From Indibacter alkaliphilus LW1 (GTDB lineage Bacteria > Bacteroidota > Bacteroidia > Cytophagales > Cyclobacteriaceae), in the NCBI RefSeq assembly GCF_000295935.2, contig NZ_ALWO02000052.1, positions 372,001 to 436,000 on the forward strand: a stretch of DNA of 64,000 nucleotides, read 5' to 3'. The position numbers and the translations under genes were made by a program. This document shows positions 17,269 through 25,046 of the stretch, in pieces; positions within the stretch are counted from its first letter, which is position 1, and each line of letters opens with the position of its first letter. The notes beneath the pieces were generated by a model that saw nothing but the letters and a program-made list of their open reading frames with translations, was not told the origin of the DNA and did not search any database.

Positions 17269-20247
17269 TCAGGATTTAATGATGGAATTGTAAATGATAT
17301 CATGGATTTCTGTCCGAATGCCATCTTTGAGAAGGATGTTATTGTTGGCATTGGGATGGACACGATTTGATAAAAACACATAAATCAGATCATTTTCAGG
17401 ATCTGCCCAGACGCAAGTTCCGGTGAAGCCGGTATGGCCAAAGGTACTTTTAGAAGCTAAAACCCCTGCACTCCCTCCTTTACCTTTTTCAGGCTCTGGT
17501 TTGTCCCAGCCCCATCCTCTTCTACTTTGGGTGGATTGCCTTTTTGTAAATTCTGTAATTGTTTTTTGATCTAATATTTCTACATCTCCATATTTACCTC
17601 CATTTAGCATCAACTGCATCATGACTGCAAGATCGTTGGCTTTTCCAAACAAACCTGCATGGCCTGCAACACCGCCGTACATGGCCGCTCCGGGATCATG
17701 CACATAACCATGCACCAGCCTTTTTCTGAAAGTGATATCATCTTCAGTAGGTGCTATCCACTGTATGGGGTACTTTTGGGTGGGATTGAAGGACATGGTG
17801 TAAATTCCCAAGGGTTCATAGAAGTTCTGACTTACAAACTCGTCTAAAGGTTGGTTGGTAACTTTTTCTACCAGCTCTTGTAACAAGTACATGGTCAAAT
17901 CTGAATAAACGTAGCCATATTTAGCCCTTCCAGGTTCTTTCTTTCTCAGGTCAGACTTTATAGTCCAATGCCAAATACTGTCTCTTAGGGATTCTTTGGC
18001 ATACATATCATTGGATACAGGAAGGCTGTACCCCAGCTCAGGCTTGTCCCGGTAGTATTCGCGTTTCCATTGACCAGCTTCTACAGTCTTTGCATAATGA
18101 GGAATAAATGCCACCAAGCCAGCTTCATGGGCAAGAATGTCCTTAAGAATCAGATTGCCTTTGTTGGTACTTTTCAGTTCGGGCAAGTATTGTGAGATTG
18201 GCCTGTCCATGTCGATCAGGTTTCTACTTGCCAAAAACATGACTGCCTGTGTTGTAGCCAAAACTTTCGTAATAGAGGCCAGGTCATAGATTGTTTCTGT
18301 GGTTACTTTTTGGGAATTTTTAAAATCATGGTAACCATAGGCTTTTTCAAATACCACCTGACCGTTTTTGGCTACCAATACCACTCCTCCTGGGAAAGCT
18401 TTTTTAGCAATGCTTTTTTCCATGATCAGGTCAATTTCAGCAAGCTTGGAACTGTTCATCCCTTGGCTTTCTGGAATGCTGTAGGAGAGTCTTCCCATTC
18501 CTTTCATATACCCTCCGGAGCCAATCCTAAGATCTTCACTCACTGAAACAGGAAGAATACCATTGGCATCTCTTGCTCCAAAGATAATTTCAGGAACCAG
18601 TCCCTGCGTATATTCATTGTTTTCAAAAGTCAGTATATTATAAGGAAGGTCATTGATATATTTGGCCGCATAAGCATTGCCGAAAAGTACGGTGATGACA
18701 GTTTTCTCTTTGCTAAGTTTTTTGATGAAATTGATATCCGACGGATTGATGCCAAATCCTCGGGAAGGGCTATTTGTTACTCCCATGATGCCTACAACCA
18801 CTGTATTGTAAGGGTTCAGTTTTTTTTCAGTGGCAGATAATGTAGCTGCATCAGCCCCCTTTTGAATTTCATAATGGTTGAATTTGTTGTACTTGGAGAG
18901 TTTTCTCTGAAATTCTTTGCCATCCCCTCCAATTGTCAAGGAAGCCATTTCCTGCAGGTCAAGGTATTTGATCGGAAGAAAGTTGTTTTTGTTGGAGGTA
19001 ACCGTGATTGACTGAGCATGGAGGTTCTCCACCAAAAGTTCTGTTTCTGGATTGTTTAGCCTTTGAAGTAGATTTCTGGTGTCAATGGGTTTGTGCTCAT
19101 GAGCTCCGGCCCAATATTTTGCTTTAAGGATTTTTCTTATCCTATCCTCAACTTCCTGTTGGGAGATCTTTCCTTCTGCAATTGCTTGGAGAATCATTGA
19201 CTTGGCCTTGGGAACATCTTGAGAATAAAGGAGAATGTCATTCCCAGCCAAAAGTGCCAGCACATCTACTTCTCCTGGTTTGTAAAAATTAGCTACTCCT
19301 CTCATGTTCAGGGCATCAGTAAAGACCAAGCCGTTGAAATTCATTTGTTTTTTCAGAAGGTCAGTCACCACGTATTTGGAAAGGGTAGTGGCCTTGTTTT
19401 TTTCAGAATCTAAGCTCGGGATATGCAGGTGGGCCACCATGACACTCATGAGGTCATTGTCAATCAATTCCCTATAAGGATAAAGGTCAATGTCTTTGAT
19501 GCGGTTTTCGGAATGCCGGATCACAGGCAATGTATAATGTGAGTCAGACTCAGTATCTCCATGTCCTGGAAAATGCTTGGCATTGGCGATGACCCCATGG
19601 TCTTGGAGCCCTTTCATGTAGGCTAGGGACTTTTTGGCCACCAGCCTTTTTTCTTCTCCAAAAGCTCTATAACCAATTACAGGATTGTTTGGGTTGGAAT
19701 TGACATCCACCACAGGAGCAAAATTGATGTGCATGCCCAATTCTTTGAATTGACGCGCCATTTCTTTGCCCATGTCATAAATCAGTTCTTCACTAGGAAG
19801 GGCACCTAAAGTCATGGCCTTGGGAAAGTGCAGCACAGAATCAAGCCGCATACTGATTCCCCATTCGGCATCCATGGCGATAAAAAGAGGTACTTTGGAA
19901 AGGGACTGATAATAATTGGTAAGTTGGGCTTGCCTGACCGGACCTCCCTGAAAAAATATAAGTCCACCCAAGTTTTCTTCCTCAATCAGTTTGGCAATTT
20001 CCGCTTTGTGCTTTTGATCCTTATTGGAATAAGCCGCTACCATAAAAAGTTGACCCAGCCTTTCTTCAAAACTGCTGTTTTGAAAAACGCTGTCCACCCA
20101 GGCACGCTGTTTTCTTTGGTCCTTGGTCACAAGCGGGTCCCGGTCTTCCCTTCTTTTGTCATCCCCTGCTTTTTCCAGTCCCAAGACAGCATCCGCCTGA
20201 AAAACTACCAACACACCAATCAAAATGGCCCAAACTTTTATCCGCAT
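17269..20247 (-). CDS. GH3 beta-N-acetylglucosaminidase fused to a class C beta-lactamase-like domain
   Basis: Exported 992-residue fusion. The signal peptide ends near VLGLE. Residues about 45-390 are a NagZ-type GH3 domain with KHFPGHGDTESDSHY, including the Asp-His catalytic dyad of NagZ. Residues about 400-590 look like the GH3 C-terminal alpha/beta domain. Residues about 615-985 are a serine beta-lactamase/DD-peptidase fold with SxxK as SITK, the Tyr motif as YSD, and HTG in GHTGFTG. Inference: it cuts GlcNAc-anhydroMurNAc or chitin-like ends and also acts on peptide or ester bonds, in wall recycling. The same fusion is known in Bacteroidota. BshA follows on the same strand. Confidence 0.9.
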   Translation of the reverse strand: MRIKVWAILIGVLVVFQADAVLGLEKAGDDKRREDRDPLVTKDQRKQRAWVDSVFQNSSFEERLGQLFMVAAYSNKDQKHKAEIAKLIEEENLGGLIFFQGGPVRQAQLTNYYQSLSKVPLFIAMDAEWGISMRLDSVLHFPKAMTLGALPSEELIYDMGKEMARQFKELGMHINFAPVVDVNSNPNNPVIGYRAFGEEKRLVAKKSLAYMKGLQDHGVIANAKHFPGHGDTESDSHYTLPVIRHSENRIKDIDLYPYRELIDNDLMSVMVAHLHIPSLDSEKNKATTLSKYVVTDLLKKQMNFNGLVFTDALNMRGVANFYKPGEVDVLALLAGNDILLYSQDVPKAKSMILQAIAEGKISQQEVEDRIRKILKAKYWAGAHEHKPIDTRNLLQRLNNPETELLVENLHAQSITVTSNKNNFLPIKYLDLQEMASLTIGGDGKEFQRKLSKYNKFNHYEIQKGADAATLSATEKKLNPYNTVVVGIMGVTNSPSRGFGINPSDINFIKKLSKEKTVITVLFGNAYAAKYINDLPYNILTFENNEYTQGLVPEIIFGARDANGILPVSVSEDLRIGSGGYMKGMGRLSYSIPESQGMNSSKLAEIDLIMEKSIAKKAFPGGVVLVAKNGQVVFEKAYGYHDFKNSQKVTTETIYDLASITKVLATTQAVMFLASRNLIDMDRPISQYLPELKSTNKGNLILKDILAHEAGLVAFIPHYAKTVEAGQWKREYYRDKPELGYSLPVSNDMYAKESLRDSIWHWTIKSDLRKKEPGRAKYGYVYSDLTMYLLQELVEKVTNQPLDEFVSQNFYEPLGIYTMSFNPTQKYPIQWIAPTEDDITFRKRLVHGYVHDPGAAMYGGVAGHAGLFGKANDLAVMMQLMLNGGKYGDVEILDQKTITEFTKRQSTQSRRGWGWDKPEPEKGKGGSAGVLASKSTFGHTGFTGTCVWADPENDLIYVFLSNRVHPNANNNILLKDGIRTEIHDIIYNSIIKS

Positions 20248-20410
20248 GCTTCTGTTTAATTTTTATTGCTTAAATTTTAAAATAACTTTGTATGAATATA
20301 CGTCGTTTCGTACAAACATACACGAAAAAAACCAACCTCAAGGGTCAAGTTTTCTCCAAAGGTTGAGTTTTTACAATAACGAGAGACAATCCATTTGATT
20401 TGAATTCCAC

Positions 20411-20824
20411 ATGAAATTTCCCTCCATTTTCAGAACTGCCAAACCCATGCGCTTTGACATCAAGCCACGGTATTATGATCCTGTTAAAGAAGAAATAAAT
20501 CATAGGACAGAAAAAATCAAAAGAGAACTTCAGGCAGATGGGGTTTTGCCAATGGGTGATGAAGATGCTGAATCCATCCATAGGGATTATGGATCAAGCC
20601 TTAGAGGAGCATTTACCTCAGGCAGCCCGATTAAAGGAAGGCAAAGTTCTCCCCTGAACAGCGCGGGATTGCTCAGGCTGATTATTTTTGTAATACTTAT
20701 TGGAGCCTTGATAGCGTATGTTTACTTAGGACCTGATGCTATCTATGCCATGTTATATATTGTTGGCGGGATTGCATTGGTGGTATTATTTTTTCGACTC
20801 CGATCCAATACCAAGCGCAGATGA
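20411..20824 (+). CDS. Small conserved membrane protein upstream of mutL
   Basis: 137 residues. The first half is soluble and charged (KPRYYDPVKEEINHRTEKIK), then two hydrophobic helices follow at about residues 90-108 and 113-130, ending in a basic tail (RLRSNTKRR). An alternative ATG at 20447 would remove 12 residues. I do not recognise a functional family. It is the first gene of the mutL operon and overlaps mutL by four bases (ATGA), so it is translationally coupled to a repair protein and two membrane proteases. Confidence 0.8.
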   Translation: MKFPSIFRTAKPMRFDIKPRYYDPVKEEINHRTEKIKRELQADGVLPMGDEDAESIHRDYGSSLRGAFTSGSPIKGRQSSPLNSAGLLRLIIFVILIGALIAYVYLGPDAIYAMLYIVGGIALVVLFFRLRSNTKRR

Positions 20825-22704
20825 GTGATGTAATACATCTACTGCCTGACGCTATAGCCAATCAGATAGCTGCCGGTGAAGTGGTTCAGCGACCTGCTTC
20901 AGCATTGAAAGAGCTTTTGGAAAATGCCATAGATGCAGGGGCCAGTAAAGTACAGGTTTTGGTCAAAGATGCAGGGAAAGCCCTTATTCAGGTAATCGAT
21001 GATGGTAAAGGGATGAGCATGACTGATGCACGAATGAGCTTTGAAAGACATGCTACCTCTAAAATCAAAAACTCCGATGATCTGTTTTCCATTCGGACAT
21101 TTGGATTTCGGGGTGAGGCCTTGGCCTCTATAGCTGCTGTAGCGCAAGTTGAGATGAAAACCAGGCAGAAAGGGGAGGAGCTGGGTACAATTATCCAAGT
21201 GGAAGGCTCAGAAGTGAAAAAGCAAGAACCGGCGGCTTGCCCAGAAGGAACTTGCATTTCAATGAAAAATCTGTTTTTCAATGTGCCGGCAAGGAGGAAT
21301 TTTCTTAAATCCAACCCCGTTGAAATGAGACATCTTGTGGATGAGTTTCAAAGGGTGGCACTTTCATACCCGGAAATTGGGTTTACCATGATCCAAAACG
21401 ATATGGAGCTTTTCAATTTGAGTCCGGGAAAACTCAGTCAAAGGATTGTAGGCATATTTGGAAAATCCTACCAAGGCCAATTGGTCGCCTGTCAGGAAGA
21501 TTCTCCACATCTCAATATCAAAGGGTATATCGGAAAGCCGGAGAATGCCAAAAAGACCCGTGGGGAGCAATATTTCTTTGTCAACAACAGGTATATCAAA
21601 AGCAATTACCTACATCATGCAGTGACCCACGCCTACGAAGGGTTGATGTCTGCTGATATGAATCCTTTCTATGTGCTTTTTCTGGAAATCGACCCAACCC
21701 ACATTGATATCAATGTGCATCCCACCAAAACAGAAATAAAGTTTGATGATGAAAGGACTGTTTACGCAGTGATACGATCGGCAGTCAAACAGGCCTTGGG
21801 AGCACACCTTGTCGTTCCGACTTTGGATTTTTCAATGGATGTAAATTTCTCTGAAAACTGGAATCAGGACCATTCTCATTCGGTGGAGGCTACCAAAGAG
21901 AATACTTTGGGGCAAGATGTGGTAAACAGGGAAAATGCCTACAAATCTTTCAATAGTCCTGGGCTAAAAAAACAATCTGTCAGCGGATGGGAAAAGCTTT
22001 TTGAAGGAGCAGAAGCTCAGCAACAAAAAGATTCTTTAAGCGACATTGAGAAGGACGAGGATAATGACATCCTGACCTTTTCCAGCAGGGCCAATGAACA
22101 GGGACAGATTTCACCCAAAAATTTGGAAGACAGGCAGGTTTCCGGAACCACTTTTCAAGTGGAGTTGAGTTATATAGTAGCTCAAATGTCTTCGGGGCTT
22201 TTGATCATAGAACAACAGACAGCACATGAGCGCATCTTGTACGAACGATATATCCGGCAACTATCGCAGGCATCAGGAGCTTCCCAGCAATGTCTTTTCC
22301 CTCCTCATATACAGCTCAGTCAATCTGACTTTGCTTTGGTGATGGATATTAAGGAAGAACTCCATAGTCTTGGCTTTGTGGTTGTGGAATTTGGAAAAGA
22401 TACCATCTTGATTCAAGGCGTGCCGGCTGATATTCAGGTTAATAATGAGAAGGCATTGTTTGAAGGCCTTTTAGAACAATTCAAACACTTCAAGTCAGAG
22501 CTGTCTTTGGACAAAAGAGAAAATCTGGCAAGGTCCTTAGCAAGAAAATCTGCCATCAAAAAGGGCATCAGACTTGATCCTTCGGAGATGGAAGCCATAG
22601 TAGGACAATTGTTTTCCTGTCAAAACCCAAATTATGGTTTGTCAGGGAACAAAACCTTCGTCAAACTCGATTTACAAAAGATACAAGGTTTTTTTACCAA
22701 ATAA
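20821..22704 (+). CDS. mutL: DNA mismatch repair protein MutL
   Basis: 627 residues, normal length. The N-terminal GHKL ATPase has all motifs: ELLENAIDAGA, DDGKGM, FGFRGEALASI and the R-x-Y-F-V-N-N-R region (GEQYFFVNNRYIKS). A transducer domain, a variable acidic linker at about residues 345-435, then the C-terminal dimerisation domain follow. The endonuclease metal motif, normally D-Q-H-A-x-x-E-x4-E, reads EQQTAHERILYE here, so Asp and His are replaced by Glu464 and Gln466. The late C-P-H-G-R-P motif is also not standard (SCQNPNYGLSG). It couples MutS mismatch recognition to strand removal. Confidence 0.96.
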   Translation: MSDVIHLLPDAIANQIAAGEVVQRPASALKELLENAIDAGASKVQVLVKDAGKALIQVIDDGKGMSMTDARMSFERHATSKIKNSDDLFSIRTFGFRGEALASIAAVAQVEMKTRQKGEELGTIIQVEGSEVKKQEPAACPEGTCISMKNLFFNVPARRNFLKSNPVEMRHLVDEFQRVALSYPEIGFTMIQNDMELFNLSPGKLSQRIVGIFGKSYQGQLVACQEDSPHLNIKGYIGKPENAKKTRGEQYFFVNNRYIKSNYLHHAVTHAYEGLMSADMNPFYVLFLEIDPTHIDINVHPTKTEIKFDDERTVYAVIRSAVKQALGAHLVVPTLDFSMDVNFSENWNQDHSHSVEATKENTLGQDVVNRENAYKSFNSPGLKKQSVSGWEKLFEGAEAQQQKDSLSDIEKDEDNDILTFSSRANEQGQISPKNLEDRQVSGTTFQVELSYIVAQMSSGLLIIEQQTAHERILYERYIRQLSQASGASQQCLFPPHIQLSQSDFALVMDIKEELHSLGFVVVEFGKDTILIQGVPADIQVNNEKALFEGLLEQFKHFKSELSLDKRENLARSLARKSAIKKGIRLDPSEMEAIVGQLFSCQNPNYGLSGNKTFVKLDLQKIQGFFTK

Positions 22705-22707
22705 GAT

Positions 22708-23511
22708 ATGTTTAGAAATCTCACGCCAATCGCCAAAAACCTTCTTATTGCCAATATAGGGTTGTTTTTTGTAACGGCTTATTTTGTTCCCATGCTAAAG
22801 GCATATGCTGCTCTTTACTATTTGGGGACCCCTCAGTTTATGCCTTTCCAGATCTTTACCTACATGTTTATGCATGCTGATTTTTGGCATTTGTTCGGCA
22901 ACATGTTTGGTCTTTTTATTTTTGGACCTTTGCTGGAGCAGTTCTTAGGTTCCAAAAGGTTTTTGATACTTTGGATGGTAGCAGGTATAGGGGCAGGGAT
23001 TTTGTACTCAGGTTACAATGCTGTTCAGGTGGGGATTATCAATAGTAAAGTCAGCTCCTATGCAAATAATCCCAACCCATCGGACTTTGCCAAATACATC
23101 AAAGATTACAGGCCGTATTTTGATGATAAGCATTTGGATTTCAGGGATGTGTTTAGGGAGAATCCGGAAGATAGTCAACTTCAGGATACCTCAGCAAAAA
23201 TTGTTACTTCTTTAGGAGCTACACTGGTCAATAACATCAAAAGGTCATCCATGATAGGAGCTTCTGGGGCCTTATTTGGACTTTTGGTTGCATTTGCCAT
23301 GCTTTTCCCCAACACTGAGCTGTTTTTATTGTTCTTACCAGTACCGATAAAGGCAAAGTACTTTGTTTCTGTTTATATTCTGTATTCTCTTTACTCTGAA
23401 TTTATGAGGGCAGGATATGACAACATTGCACATATGGCGCACGTTTTTGGTGCTGTGGTCGGCTTTGTGTTAATTTACATTTGGAAAAAAGATAGAACTA
23501 ATTTCTATTAA
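22708..23511 (+). CDS. Rhomboid-family intramembrane serine protease (first of two)
   Basis: 267 residues, about six transmembrane helices. The catalytic serine is Ser186 in IGASGALFGLL, and the partner His is in NIAHMAHVFGAVVG in the last helix. HADFWHLFGNMFGLFIFG matches the H-x-x-x-N-x-x oxyanion/loop motif. An unusual soluble insert of about 70 residues, acidic and rich in Asp/Asn/Pro, sits between the third helix and the serine helix (about residues 112-180). It follows mutL after three bases. The gene order mutL-rhomboid-rhomboid is recurrent in Bacteroidota; the substrates are unknown. Confidence 0.92.
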   Translation: MFRNLTPIAKNLLIANIGLFFVTAYFVPMLKAYAALYYLGTPQFMPFQIFTYMFMHADFWHLFGNMFGLFIFGPLLEQFLGSKRFLILWMVAGIGAGILYSGYNAVQVGIINSKVSSYANNPNPSDFAKYIKDYRPYFDDKHLDFRDVFRENPEDSQLQDTSAKIVTSLGATLVNNIKRSSMIGASGALFGLLVAFAMLFPNTELFLLFLPVPIKAKYFVSVYILYSLYSEFMRAGYDNIAHMAHVFGAVVGFVLIYIWKKDRTNFY

Positions 23512-23512
23512 T

Positions 23513-24445
23513 ATGTACGGAGGATTTTGGGATAACCTGAAGAATGCTTTTAAGCAGAGCAACAACAGTTTGTACAAGCTGTTGGCCATTAATATCATTG
23601 TATTTTTTGTGATGGTGGTTGTCCGCGTGTTTTTTACTTTTTCCGGAGCTGGAGGCATATACCAGTCTCTCAGAGCTTATCTGATGATGCCTGCTGATTT
23701 GAGTGCCTATATCGTTCAGCCTTGGTCCATTCTCAGTTACATGTTTTTCCACGAGGGGATCTTTCATATCCTTTTCAATATGCTCTTCCTGTATTGGTTT
23801 GGTCTTTTGGTCAATGAGTATTTGGGAAGTAGAAAACTTGCTAATTTATATATACTGGGCGGCTTGGCAGGGGCAGTTCTATATGTGATTATGTACAATA
23901 TCAGCCCCTATTTTTCTGACGTGCTTGCGCAGAGCAGGATGCTGGGTGCAAGTGCGGGTGTTTATGCCATAGTTGTAGGAGCGGCTACTTTAGCGCCCAA
24001 TACTACCTTCCAGCTGATTTTGCTGGGACCTGTGAAAATAAAATATATTGCGATTTTTTATGTGGTCATTGCATTTGTGAATTCTGCCGGAAGTAACGCA
24101 GGAGGAGAGCTTGCTCATTTAGGAGGAGCTGCAATGGGATTTATGTACATCCGTCAATTGCAAAAAGGTAATGATTGGGGTATACCCATTCAGGTGATTG
24201 GGATTTTCTTCGAGAAATTATTTGAAAAGAAACCTAGCGTAAAGGTTTCCTATCGCAAAAAGAAAACTTACACTTCATCCCCAAATTATACCTCAACTGA
24301 AAATCCAAAGCCTACATCCAGCGCCAAAGTAGGTGAGCCTACCCAAGAAGAAATAGACAAGATATTGGATAAAATAGCGGAGCGAGGTTATGAGGCCTTA
24401 TCTAAAGATGAAAAGAGGAAGCTTTTCGAATTCTCCAAAAAATAA
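23513..24445 (+). CDS. Rhomboid-family intramembrane serine protease (second of two)
   Basis: 310 residues. It has six predicted helices with FHEGIFHILFNMLFLYWFG, the catalytic serine Ser147 in LGASAGVYAI, and the His in GELAHLGGAAMGF. A cytoplasmic tail of about 85 residues is basic, then ends in a small domain (EEIDKILDKIAERGYEAL followed by SKDEKRKLFEFSKK), a C-terminal module seen on many Bacteroidota rhomboids. The gene starts one base after the first rhomboid's stop and ends at a terminator at 24449-24488. The two paralogues differ in insert and tail, suggesting different substrates or regulation. Confidence 0.92.
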   Translation: MYGGFWDNLKNAFKQSNNSLYKLLAINIIVFFVMVVVRVFFTFSGAGGIYQSLRAYLMMPADLSAYIVQPWSILSYMFFHEGIFHILFNMLFLYWFGLLVNEYLGSRKLANLYILGGLAGAVLYVIMYNISPYFSDVLAQSRMLGASAGVYAIVVGAATLAPNTTFQLILLGPVKIKYIAIFYVVIAFVNSAGSNAGGELAHLGGAAMGFMYIRQLQKGNDWGIPIQVIGIFFEKLFEKKPSVKVSYRKKKTYTSSPNYTSTENPKPTSSAKVGEPTQEEIDKILDKIAERGYEALSKDEKRKLFEFSKK

Positions 24446-24448
24446 TCA

Positions 24449-24488
24449 GCTGAGATTGTAGATTTGCTTTCAATCCCAGCATTTTTTT
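24449..24488 (+). terminator. Intrinsic terminator of the mutL-rhomboid operon
   Basis: GCTG-a-GATTG (24449-24458) pairs with CAATC-c-CAGC (24471-24480), leaving a 12-base loop, and a seven-T run follows at 24482-24488. It lies just after the second rhomboid's stop and just before the convergent gene's stop. Confidence 0.8.
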
Positions 24489-24493
24489 CCCTT

Positions 24494-24973
24494 CTAATAT
24501 TGCCCTCCGATAGTCAGAATCACCCCCAATCTCAAAACCGGTAGTCTGGTATTTTGACTTTGCCACTTGAATTCTGTGATAAAGCCAAGGGTCTCTCCTA
24601 CATCAAAAAAGGCCCCTGCGCCAAAGTTTCCACCTGGGCGGGTTCTTGATTGTCCGGGGAGGCCAGGCTGGAAATTCTCCCAATAATTATTGTATCCACC
24701 AAGGATATATACTTGCGAAACTCCTTGCGTCAGGTAATACCGCAAGTCTACATTCAGATTCATGATACGTCCAAAGTCGGGGAAGTAATAAGAGAAATTG
24801 GGAGCGATTGCAAAATTATCAGCGAATAGGTACTCCAGACCTGCGTTGGCACCAACTTCGTTGATCCGTAATCTATAGTCGGCTCCCAGTTGAAGCCTGA
24901 GATCTCCCTGCTCTTGGGCATGAGCAATTCCCATAGTGGAGATAAAAATAATAATCAAAAGTACTCTTTTCAT
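24494..24973 (-). CDS. Small outer-membrane beta-barrel-like protein
   Basis: 159 residues from ATG at 24973, where MKRVLLIIIFISTMGIAHAQ is a clean signal peptide; the longer in-frame start at 25081 would run through the terminator at 24997-25022 and is rejected. The mature protein alternates hydrophobic and polar residues (LRLQLGADYRLRINEVGANA, VDLRYYLTQGVSQVYILGGY) and ends in GVILTIGGQY, as in small 8-strand outer-membrane barrels of the OmpA/OmpX type. No function can be assigned. It is downstream of the plug-domain gene but separated from it by a terminator. Confidence 0.82.
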   Translation of the reverse strand: MKRVLLIIIFISTMGIAHAQEQGDLRLQLGADYRLRINEVGANAGLEYLFADNFAIAPNFSYYFPDFGRIMNLNVDLRYYLTQGVSQVYILGGYNNYWENFQPGLPGQSRTRPGGNFGAGAFFDVGETLGFITEFKWQSQNTRLPVLRLGVILTIGGQY

Positions 24974-24996
24974 ACGATCAAGATAGGAATAAATGT

Positions 24997-25022
24997 AAAA
25001 AACCCCAATGTAGGGGCTTTTT
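24997..25022 (-). terminator. Intrinsic terminator between the plug-domain gene and the small barrel gene
   Basis: CCCC (25003-25006) pairs with GGGG (25013-25016), extended by A-run/T-run pairing on both sides. On the minus strand the hairpin is followed by six T, so it terminates the plug-domain transcript. The symmetry means it could work on both strands. Confidence 0.65.
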
Positions 25023-25046
25023 AAATGGTGAAATGCCGATTTATGC

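Noticed and set aside
20281-20340. Imperfect inverted TTTGTA...TACAAA between the GH3-fusion gene and the mutL operon
   Set aside because: Arms are only six bases with an 18-base gap in AT-rich DNA, so a chance occurrence is likely.
20345-20581. Minus-strand open frame at the start of the mutL operon
   Set aside because: It is antisense to the small membrane protein gene, which has coupling to mutL and membrane helices; the antisense frame has no features.
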